This document shows positions 48,301 through 57,119 of a stretch of 64,000 nucleotides of DNA, piece by piece. The position numbers were made by a program, and so were the translations under genes. The stretch's first letter is position 1. The number at the start of each line of letters is the position of its first letter. The DNA lies in NCBI RefSeq assembly GCF_029873635.1, contig NC_080422.1, positions 9,517,764 through 9,581,763 on the forward strand, read 5' to 3'. This stretch comes from Malania oleifera (taxonomy: Eukaryota; Streptophyta; Magnoliopsida; Santalales; Ximeniaceae). The notes beneath the pieces are model-generated. The model was not told the origin of the DNA and searched no databases. It was given only the letters and a program-made list of their open reading frames with translations.

Positions 48301-51300
48301 AAAGTTACTAGAAGTAAATTTGACTTGCGAAATAATGGGAGGAACATTTCAAAGGGTTTTCTTTTTCTGATTTACAGCATGATTGGCTGGCTGCGCTGTT
48401 TCAATTTATTTTGATTCTTTCTTCTTGTATCTTTTAAGGATGATTTCTTGTGCACCTTGTTGTACTTCTCCTTATTATTAAAATCTCTTCTTTTCTATCA
48501 AAAAATAACAACAACAATAATAACAATATAATAATAAATAAAATTACTAACAACAACAACAACAACAACAATTATTATTATAATAATGATAATGTTTTAA
48601 AATGTAAAAAATATTTAAATCTCAAAAAAATAAAAAAATAAATCAATAAAATAATATTAATTAAAGTCATACTTAAAGAATACAAAATTAAATAGTTCAG
48701 CATTAGGGGAATTTTCAAAAAGTGAATTATTTTTCATTACATTCCAGCCCATTGAAAGATAAAAAACATTTGAAATTAATCAAAAATTTTTACTCCAGAA
48801 GTCATTCTATGGAAATAACCAAACACAATAATCACATTGCAACAGCAAATCAATTCCTGCCTCGATTCCATTCCTACCTCGATGTCTATCTTTGTTTTAT
48901 TCCATTCCACTGGCACTAACCAGACATCCTAAAAGTCCTAAGCCACAGAACTTTGTAGAGCGGAAGGCAGAATAGTGAGTATCAACTGTCAACTCAAATA
49001 GGTTTTGCACCATTAATTACCAATTATTTGATTTCATCTATGCCAGTCAAGGCACACATGTGTGTTTGTGTGCATGTGTGTGTCATCCTCATTGTCATCA
49101 TCAAAGAACAGTACTATTAATTCACTAAAAGATAAATCAGAAAATATGTACTGAGTTCTCAACTTAATTGTCATTGGTTCTGGATGCAAGAACATGGGAA
49201 AGATTCTTACTCTTTAAATATTGCTTGCATTCGTTTTTGACCTTCGGCCACAGCTGTTGGATCCATACCCTGAAAAAGATGAATATAATATTGTATTAAC
49301 ACAAAACCAAGCTGGGGTTGGCCCAAACAATACAAATAGTCAACAAAGCCCAGCTAGATTCCAGAGGAAATTTATGACCCAAAAAGCCCAAAAAGAAGAT
49401 AGTGGCCACCAATCTACAGTCACTCAGTGCACCCAGGAAGGCTCGAGGTAAACAGTCATGTTTTAGAGCCAGGTAGTGGTACCACAGTGCAGGTTAGGAA
49501 TTTCTCTTTTTTCCAATGGATTTAATTATTTATGTAAAAAATATGTGCAGGTCTGATTCAGTTCAGTTTCGGCTAAAATCATAACCAGAACCCTATTCAA
49601 AACATTGATTTTGATTGTCAGTTTTTGTATTATGAAAATAGAATCAACATCTCGATAATTCGAGGCTCATTGTTCACCCATTAAAACATCTTTTAGGAAG
49701 GGGAAAAAATGTTGAACATTTAACAAATCCTCTAAATTTCTGCAGAAGGAAAAAACTGTCGATAACTGTAGTAATTAAATAAAATCAATGAACAGTGAAT
49801 AAAACTGCATGAACTTAAAATTTCATTTACATAAAATCTAGAAGAAAAACATGAGTTTCTACACAAAAACACTAGCTGTGTGCACATGCTTAAGAACATT
49901 TATGAATTTTTTTTCCAATAACAAGAAAAACTGGAATTAGAGGTAAAATTGAGTAGTTTGAGGAAGTTATTTCAATTATTCCATGTTATGTATTTTGCTA
50001 ATAATGAAGCCATGTTATATTTTAAAAAATTATATTAATCACCATCCATCTTCAGATTATTTATATAAAGTTTAAAGGGTGCAGGTAGAAAACTACTCTG
50101 AGCTTCTCTCTATTAATAGCACACGCATTAAATCAATGTCCTTAGGTTTTGGGAAGACTTTGGATGGGAAATTCTGTGCTTTGCACTTCTTTTCCTTGTT
50201 TGTATAGGCTGTCCTTTTTGCTTAGTGATTCTGTTTATTTGTTTTTTATTTCTCGTTGGGACGGATTCTCTTGGGATTTTGATTTTGGAGGGCCATTAAT
50301 GATAAGGAGGTGTCGGAGCTCACCTTTTTATTGTGTGCATTGGAGGATAGTCATACTCCAACAAATGTGGACTATCAGTCATGGGTCCTTGATTCTTTGG
50401 GGAAGTACTCTTGCAAATAGTTTTTGGAGTATTTGACCCATACAAACATGTCTTTCCCGCTTCATTGTACTATTTGGAAGGCCAAAGTTCCCAATAAAAT
50501 TAAGGCTTTTATTTGGTTAGCTGTTTTTAATAGAGTTGACACTAACAATCTATTGCAGAGGAGGCCTTTTTATGGCATTATTTTGTGGATGTTTGTTATT
50601 TATGATTCGATAGTTCAGAATGTCTCTCATTTGTTTCTTCATTGTTCCTTTTCATGGAGGACGTGGAACAATTTATTCGGAATATTTGGAGAGAACAGGG
50701 TGTGACCAGAGGACGATTTATTGGCTATGTCCTTTTTCAGGTTTTGGGAGCAGATTTGGATGGAGCTGATTGCTCATATATTCATGGGAAAGAGGATGTC
50801 TTCCTCTATGATTTGGGATAGGATCCAGTTCTTTACCTCATTGTGGGCTTTGCAGCTGGTTGTTTTAAAGTATTGTCTTTTCAGGCTTACAGCATGAATG
50901 GAGGCCAGTGCTGTTTCGATATTGTTCTGTACTTCTTTTCTATTCTAAGGAAAATTTCTTTTGCTCCTTTTGTCCCTTTCTCTTCTCTTTACTAAAATTT
51001 CTTCTTACCTATCAACAAAAAAAATTCCAAACCAATTCATTAACACATCATTTTACAATAAGTAACATATCATAGTTACTGTAATTATGTCAATACATAA
51101 TTATATTGACACGTATTAGCTTCCAAACAAGATTTTGATGCTAAAGAGGAGACAATTTTTGAAGAGGGATTAAAAGGTGGGGTGGAAAGGAGTAAAAAAT
51201 TAGAAGCTTCCTTGGGAGGGAACTCTGATGTTTTTTTGTCCATAATTCTAACAGATTTGAGGCCAACAAGGTTTATGCTCATCAGAAGGCAGCTCGTATG

Positions 51301-54037
51301 GGTGCAGAGATGAGGAAGGTCTTTGATGATAAGAGAGAAATATGAGTCAATGCCAAAGATATTAAGTACAGATTCTAAAAGAGAATTTAGCATGGTGGAA
51401 GACTCTCATGCAAAGAAGGAGACTGGGAGTAGCAGTGGAGCAAGTAAAGGAAAGGAGATAAAGAAACGAGGGGATTTTTCACACTCAGAGAGTGACAATA
51501 TTAGTGAGTTCGACTGTGGTAAGGAAGTTGTTGGATGAGATTCGAGAACAATATGGTTCTGTTTTTTATTCGTATGATCAACGGGGAATATATCTTATAT
51601 TCATTCTCCCCTCAGGAAGGTTTGGAGGGAGTGTCTATTTTTGAAAACGATGGGATGGAATTTTGCCTACACCTATGGAGGAGATTCCTAAGAAGGAGGT
51701 AGAAGCTCAAGATCTTTTGGACAAAATGGGTTTAAAATTGACTAATTTTAGAGGAAAGGAAGTGCGATTGGATGGTGGCAAAAATCAAAAGATGAAGGGT
51801 CAAAGAGAATTAGCGAATATTGAAGAGCTCGGTAAATTATGATGAAAAGGGTTTGAAAAGAGGATTCCTCGGTTAATTTTGTCTAGTTTTATTTTGTGAT
51901 CTTGTTGCTTTCTTTCTTTTTTCTTTTCCTTCGATGGTTTTTTGGTGTTCTATGGTGGAGTCCTTGTTCCCACACATTGTACCTTCTCTTCTTTCTATCT
52001 AATAGAGCCTCTTTTATAATTAAAAAATAAATAAATTATCTGACACATCATTTCTTTGTTAAGAATAAGTACCACCGCATATAGAATCGCTTCCTTTTTC
52101 ACCAACTAGGTACCTGCAGCAGATCGAAATTCCAAACCTTGTTGATTTCCTCAGGTTGCTACACAAACTCAAGCTGAAATTGTTTGGTACCCCAATTTTA
52201 GTACCAAAATAACCAGTAACTTTCAGCAAGTTTAGAAATTGGGAACTTCAAACTCATCAACACCCATAGCAATACTCAACCCAACATAATGCTAAGGTTA
52301 TGTTTTGGTCCATGAAATTCCTATTCCAAGGAATAGAATGATCATAGTAGTTACAAGGTAAAAAGTGGTCAGTAACACAAATAACAATGCAATAAACTTT
52401 ATTAATCCATACATAGTTGTTAGAATTGTACGATTCTCGATTCAAACCGTACCATTCGTATCTAGAAAGGCATAAACCGATTCAAATCGCACGGGAGAAT
52501 TGCAGATGGCAGTGAATTGAGGTGAATCGTACGATTCGCCTGGTGAATCAGTGAATCAAATCAAATTGTGCGAATTGTAAGATTTGGATGCAACTCCTCT
52601 AAAACCCAACTTAAAGATTTTAAAATCTTTTTCTTTTATTTCATGGCAGCCTTCTATTTGCTATTTAGATGAGTTTTGTCCTCCAAGAGGAAAGAACGAA
52701 GTCTGTTGGCCCTCTCATTCTGCACCTCTTATTTTTGCCATTAGGTAAGATTAGAAGAAAACCAGAGTCAGAGAGGGAAACCTGTCTTGAGAAGAGAACT
52801 AAAGTCAACTAGGTGGGTGAGCTTTTTGTTGGCGTGTTGCCCTCTCCACTCCTCTGGATTTAAAGATCTGATTTTCCTTATTTTTTATATTTTAGTAAGT
52901 TTTGTTTCTGTTTTTTATTTACTTCCTCTACCTGTTTTAGTTATTAGAGCAAGCCCATGCATTAAAAATGACTTTTTTTATTAAGCACCATAAAGTTCAA
53001 ATTTTATTGTTTCTCATTGATTCATTCCCCTTAAAAACCATAAAGTTCAATTTTTCATTAAGCTTTCCTGGTACCCTCTCCTTATTATTTTTTTAAAGAA
53101 AGCATGCATATGAATTTTTTATTGTTAAACATGTAAACTTGGATCATAAGCATGAATTTCAATTTTTTTAAATTTTTTTGTGTCCCCTTATCTTACTTTT
53201 GATTGTAGCTTTAGTTTTGAGTCACATATCAAGTGTTATAGCTTAGCTTGATACTTGATAGAGGTGGAATGGTTAGATCATGGTATATCTTGCTTATACG
53301 GCTAGTTTTCCTTTTATATCAATATATGTACGAGTTAAATATATCATGGTAGGATTTAGACCTACAAAACTTGCTTCGAAGGCAAGCACCATTCCAATTA
53401 CCAGCATGGATGATCCATATTTGTTGAAATTTTAATGTATTTTACCATTTTACTTGTTTTACATTTATGCAAGTCATTAGGAATTGATTTTTCAAATTTT
53501 GCACCAAATCTTACAAATCGATTCCATTCTCGATTCTCGATTCTCGATTCATGAAATTGGGATTTTGATTCAAGATTCGAATCTCAATTTGACAACTATG
53601 AATCCATAACATGGAACATGAGAGGAATAGACATCCTCATGATTTTTTTTTTTTTTTTTTTTTTGCATACTCATTATCTCTATAATGACAACATTTTTTC
53701 TTCTATATAGTATTGAATCCTTATACTATGACCATTCTACTCCCTAAAATAAATATTCCGCAAACTAAACATAACCTAAGAACAATGATATAACCATCCA
53801 AATACTACCATAATGAAAGAATACCATTAGAAGTTTCAAATCATATGATCAAAATCCAGGTGTCTGAGATAGGAGGAACTGAATGTGCTCTAAAATGAAT
53901 GTTTCATGAACAAAATAAACCATCAAGAAGTTGGTGGCTACACAATGACTTATGTTTTAGACATGCTAAAAAGAATGAGAAAACTATACCGCATCCTGTA
54001 TCTGTTGCTTTATCTCCTCTAAGCGTGGCCTCATTAG
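39334..54037 (-). CDS. OXA1: Mitochondrial inner-membrane insertase OXA1-type, 3' seven exons (5' exons outside window or lost)
   Basis: Exons on the minus strand: 54037-53990, 49269-49211, 42300-42225, 42122-41991, 40595-40488, 40059-40005, 39590-39334. All have GT-AG borders and matching phases; about 244 codons. The product follows plant OXA1: LMRPRLEEIKQQIQDA, GMDPTAVAEGQKRMQ, YGVTPFSPLKGLFIQGPIF, MVEKVPSF..FWFTDLTTPDSLYVFPVLTGLTF, CNAQEGLEGNPVAKTM, AIFCYWVTSNLFSLMYGLV and a basic C-terminal tail ending KGRKKGKKR that in this family contacts mitoribosomes. Oxa1/YidC/Alb3 insertases put membrane proteins into the inner membrane, here probably of mitochondria rather than thylakoids, judged by the OXA1-like tail. 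No exon for the first transmembrane part (LLINQLKAT in relatives) was found up to 64,000, so the gene may start beyond the window or have lost its 5' end. Introns of 6.9 and 4.7 kb are packed with transposons. The stop TAA at 39336-39334 overlaps a good donor (AG/GTAAGT), so a further exon is possible. Confidence 0.85.
41021..41678. mobile_element. MITE-like element in an OXA1 intron
   Basis: About 660 bp between exons 40488-40595 and 41991-42122. Inverted ends GGGACCTTTGGTTTG (41021-41035) and CAAACCAAACACCCCC (41663-41678) differ at a few positions. The inner flanks contain TTCTTGGGAAGGAAT and related words on both sides. It has no coding capacity. TSD not clear; the hAT superfamily is possible. 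Confidence 0.6.
44440..45452 (+). mobile_element. Au-type SINE 3' part, interrupted by a hAT element
   Basis: GGTAAGGCTGCATACTCTAGA..CCGCCCCTTCCCTGCAC..CGCATATGCAGGAGC at 44445-44509, then after the hAT GCAGGAGCTTCATGCACTGGGT and a T run (45411-45452). Together these follow the order of the Au SINE (GTAAGGCTGCGTACA..AGACCC, GGGAGCTT..TGCACTGGG). The 5' tRNA-like half is missing. Confidence 0.75.
44510..45410. mobile_element. Non-autonomous hAT-like element inside the SINE
   Basis: 901 bp flanked by a perfect 8-bp TSD, GCAGGAGC (44502-44509 and 45411-45418). The ends carry related inverted words, CATAACGGCCGTTAC on the left and CGGACCATTACGTTAT on the right. Removing it and one TSD restores the SINE. 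No transposase. Confidence 0.8.
45775..45930 (+). mobile_element. Au-type SINE inside the L1
   Basis: 156 bp: GGAGGTCACAAGTTTAAGG (decayed box B), GTGGAAACAGCC, GGTAAGGCTGCATACTATAG, CGCCCCTTCCCCATACCC, GTGCACCGGGGTGCC and a short T run. TSD AATGCTCTATTTT (45762-45774) and AATGCTTTATTTT (45931-45943), 12 of 13 identical. Confidence 0.88.
47513..47663 (+). mobile_element. tRNA-derived SINE (Au-related) inside the L1
   Basis: Box B GGTTCGAGTCC at 47537-47550, then GGAAACACTCTCTCTGCA, GGGTAAGGTTGCATACA, CCCTCCCCTTACCC, GGGGACGCCC and a T run. TSD GGGTCTTTGGGTT (47500-47512) and AGGATCTTCGGTT (47664-47676). The L1 sequence continues correctly across it. Confidence 0.85.
49270..50139. other. OXA1 intron sequence, nothing else recognised
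   Basis: Non-coding; an open frame at 49221-49451 is a shadow on the opposite strand of the exon at 49211-49269. Confidence 0.6.
50140..51035 (+). mobile_element. 5'-truncated L1 LINE, C-terminal part of ORF2
   Basis: FWEDFWMGNSVLC..FPCLYRLSFLLSDSV, then TIWKAKVPNKIKAFIWLAVFNRVDTNNLLQRR and SHLFLHCSFSWRTWNNLF: the zinc-binding region at the end of plant L1 ORF2 (zf-RVT). Frames are broken. The tail AAATTTCTTCTTACCTATCA followed by A-rich sequence ends near 51035. Confidence 0.82.
51130..52035 (+). mobile_element. Retroelement remnant with an L1-like 3' tail
   Basis: Decayed coding-like stretch (51323-51538 open, Lys/Glu/Ser-rich) ending CTTCTCTTCTTTCTATCTAA..TTATAATTAAAAAA, similar to the tails of the L1 copies at 48480 and 51010. 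No domain recognised; classification is inferred from the tail only. Confidence 0.4.
52404..53608. mobile_element. Non-autonomous hAT element with perfect 8-bp TSD in an OXA1 intron
   Basis: Element 52412-53600 (1,189 bp). TSD AATCCATA at 52404-52411 and 53601-53608, perfect. Terminal inverted repeats CATAGTTGTTAGAATTG and CAATTTGACAACTATG, with subterminal GATTC/CGATTCTCGATT words on both sides. No transposase; the interior (52600-53450) has short open frames without recognised domains. Confidence 0.9.
53609..53989. other. OXA1 intron sequence with poly-T run
   Basis: Non-coding; T run at 53644-53664. Confidence 0.6.
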
Positions 54038-56335
54038 CTGCACAACATACAATAATCACTAAATATTCACTGGCGCTTTTTGGCTCAATAGGGAGGGAAA
54101 TCAAAAAAATAGGGAAGGGGGGGGGGGGTTGGAATGGCAAACAAAGATGCAGTAGAAACAGCAAGGTGAACATGAAAATTAAAGCATTAAAAGAAGCTAA
54201 TGCTGTAGGGAAATCCATGGTAAGGAATGCATTGAACCGAAGAACAAAAACATAGGCCTTTTCACCAAAAACAAGTAAATCATCTAACAATGATGGAGTC
54301 TAAAGCAAGCAAAAGCAAAATTGAAATCTAGTTTATTTGTGAACAATTAAATTTGGAAACATCGAACTTCGCAGCTGTCATGTTAAAATTAAAGCATTTA
54401 CCAGCACAATTCAGAGAAAAGAGAAAACTGAGCATGAATAAAAGCCAAGGCTATGAAAGTGCCATGCAAATCAATGACATGTAATCAGCAATGAAAGATA
54501 TAGTGGAGAAAATTGGCGTCTACAAATTTGAAGAGTTGACAAATGATAAAATTCTACACCTCTGAAAATGAGAAATTTGATGTATATTCACAAGAAATTT
54601 TATTTTTGAAAAAATTATTTAACTGCTCCATACAATGTTTTTCAAATCTGTAATCAAGGCAAATCTCTTGAAGAAGTGTAAAGTTGCACCAGGGAAATTT
54701 AAAGATTCAGTGCAGCTGAAAGGATTATAACTCACCACTTGCGTTTATGCCTAAAATTTGTCTCAAGCATGCAATGCATTGCATGGCAACGTGTACTCCT
54801 TTTGGAGGCTACTGGGTTAATGGCATATAAATGATAAATGAATAAAAAATTAAAACTATTTTTTAAGTTAGCCACTTTAGGTAACAATAACTAGTCAACA
54901 CTGTTTAGAAAATAATAACAGTAAAACCTGGAGTTTTCTAAAAGGAAAAACCAGACCACTTTAAACTCCCCTCCCCCAACAATGACTGGTAATCTGTGAC
55001 TGATTGAGTCTGCCCATTAAGCAAAAGTTTTAAGAAATCCTAGCATGCTTGAACTAAAATATTTTGCCACTTTTATAGCCACTCACAGGAGGCTTCTCAG
55101 CAACTTCGAGGGGCTTGCCAAATATTTTTGTTTAGCTTTCCTATTCTTTTTCTTTTTGTGTAAATTTAATTTTATTGGAAAAATCTGAGAAATACTATCG
55201 GGCTCAGAAAAAATATTTCCTTATCCAGTTCACACTTAGAATATATGAGAATCACTACCTTTTTAACATAAAACAATCAGACAATTACAGACTCAGAATG
55301 TTCAAAAAAAAATTCTCAAAGATTCAACGATACCTTTATACACATTTTTAATTGTCAATAATACAATTCTTTTACCAGGATTACAAATTTTTATTCATAT
55401 TTATATATTCAAATATAAAAAAATATATATAAACTCAAAAAGCATTTGCCTGAATGACTAAAGCTTCAAGAGTAAATACTTACATTATTTTTTGTCTGCG
55501 GAACAAAATAGTGTAGAAATGGAGTGCCACTAACAGTTTACAAAGAAAAAAAAGGTCGCATGATGAAGTACAGCTACAAAGGAGAAGAAACGGGGAAATA
55601 ATTAGATTAGAAAGAGAAAATATGGAGAGATGATTATAGACAGAATAGATGAGAAAGAGAAAGCAAGAAAGAAGAAAAAGAAAAAGAAGAAGAAGAAGAA
55701 ACCTGAGAAGAGGGAATCAGACGGGAGGGAAAGGGCAGGTGAGAATGCCATGACACACAAGAGAGGGTAACATGAGACTCAATTCATCATCCAAAAATTA
55801 ATTATTCTCCCATCATAAGCATATACTCATAGACAACTGAGAAAAAAACTATCCATATTTTCAGAGAAACAGGGATAGTTATGGTCATGTCAATGCTGTC
55901 TATAACCAATACCTAGCCATTTGTTTGCAGTATGACAAGGAAGCAACCATGCCTACAGCATTTAGTAAACTATTTAATTGCAGATATAGACATAAGCTTG
56001 AGACTTGAATATGTTAGAAAATTAATCCTAGAATGAATGATAACAATTGTCAATGTTAGGTCAAGTAATAACTTTCCATTTTGATAGAAAAAGCTACGAA
56101 GGAATAGGCGAGTGTTCAAAATTTCAACCTCAACAATCCAAAACAGCAAAGAACACTGGATTCCTTCCTCCCATGAAGGCACTTTGCAATAGATAAGGAG
56201 CTACATGACCGAGGAACCATGTGCATAGGAGTTAAGTGCAACAAATTATAGCTTCATTGCCTTTCTCTCAACAAAAATTGATACCAGTGTCCATCCCTCC
56301 TAATCCTCTAATGTCGATCCAACTTCATCATCAGA
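54038..56335. other. Upstream intron of the OXA1-type gene, no further exon seen
   Basis: Searched by eye on the minus strand for the preceding OXA1 exon without success. Poly-G at 54117-54128 and GAA/GAAA-rich purine tract at 55640-55705. Overlapping open frames at 53899-54290 are by-products. Confidence 0.55.
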
Positions 56336-56539
56336 TTGGCTAGGTGTCATTTCCCTTGATGTATTTTCTTCTGGATATTTAGGTAATCCTTAGTCAAAAG
56401 TTGCATATATCAACATTCAACTGGAACAGTTCAAGACTAACCATGTGACTCATTCAATTGGCTAGGTGTCATTTCCCTTGATGTATTTTCTTCTGGATAT
56501 TTAGGTAATCCTTAGTCAAAAGTTGCATATATCAACATA
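56336..56539. repeat. 82-bp perfect direct duplication, 122 bp apart
   Basis: TTGGCTAGGTGTCATTTCCC..TATATCAACAT at 56336-56417 recurs without visible change at 56458-56539. The second copy directly abuts the 3' end of an RTE fragment. The lack of divergence suggests a recent event. Confidence 0.9.
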
Positions 56540-56890
56540 CAACAACAACATAACAACAAAACCAAGCCTTAAGTCCCACTAGGTGGAATCAGCTATATGA
56601 ATCCTTTTCCGCCAATTTATGCAATCATGGACCATTTCTTTTGAGATTCAGGGATATTAAATCCTTACTATCTCCTCCCAAGTTATTTTAGGTCTACCCC
56701 TACTCCTTCTACTACCCCCCACGGTAACTAACTCACTCTTCCTCACTGATGCACTATGCGGCCTACATTGCAAATGTCCATGTCATTTGAGTAGTCCCTC
56801 CCTTATCTTATCTTCTATAGGAGCTACACCTAAATTTCCACGAATATGTTCATTCCTAAATTTATCTTTCAATGTTATACCATCTACGCA
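56540..56890 (-). mobile_element. Short 5'-truncated RTE LINE fragment
   Basis: Minus-strand copy of the last 350 bp of the RTE at 57516-59453, ending with the TTGTTATGTTGTTGTTGT-type tail at 56540. Encodes pieces of the C-terminal region (RLRWYGHLQ-like part in broken form). Confidence 0.8.
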
Positions 56891-57119
56891 TTCTAAATAC
56901 CCCTCCCCCAAAAAGGTTGCTTTCTTTGTGTGGGAGGCAAAGAAAAACTCTTAACACTTGGAAAGATTCTGACCCTTGATAACTTGCAGAAAAGGGGGCT
57001 GATAAGTGCTCCCTTTCTTCTATAAAAGTTTCTAGAGTGCCCACATAAACATTGCAGTCTTCCACTGCATCAATCTTCCAAGTACGAGCCGGACGGCTTC
57101 CCCAGCAGCAACGATGGCC
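56891..57119. other. Spacer, nothing recognised
   Basis: Short non-coding stretch between the RTE fragment and an L1 piece. Confidence 0.4.

Larger units (their letters stand above)
42895..48510 (+). mobile_element. L1-type LINE, near full length, degenerate, with nested insertions
   Basis: Inside an OXA1 intron, antisense to the gene. Order: leader (42895-43220), ORF1-like region (43221-about 44430), endonuclease-region remnants (45480-46440; VREGDCNSKFYH at about 46458-46494), reverse transcriptase with RPFEENEVK, DEVPGPFSMVF, FITLVPKKN and SLVARVYKIIAKVLAERL (46687-47046), decayed palm and C-terminal parts (47250-48420), then the tail TCTTCTTTTCTATCAAAAAA. Stops, frameshifts and deletions break all frames. 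Inside are two SINEs at 45775 and 47513 and an interrupted SINE at 44440. Confidence 0.82.
42577..48927. mobile_element. MITE-like element split by an L1 LINE
   Basis: Left part 42577-42895 begins CCTTGTATGGTTCGTCAAAT; right part 48510-48927 ends with CACTAACCAGACAT, whose reverse complement ATGTCTGGTTAGTG resembles the left end. Flanks CCTAACAC and CCTAAAAG agree at 6 of 8 positions, suggesting a hAT-type TSD. Both inner edges are AAC/AAT-rich, the likely target of the L1. Confidence 0.5.

Noticed and set aside
53899-54290. Overlapping 118-aa and 128-aa open frames
   Set aside because: They overlap the true OXA1 exon (53990-54037) in other frames and a poly-G run.
55085-55130. Possible exon on the minus strand (GKPLEVAEKPPV followed by GTGAGT)
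   Set aside because: Attractive donor but only a dozen codons, no acceptor of good quality and no match to the missing OXA1 part.
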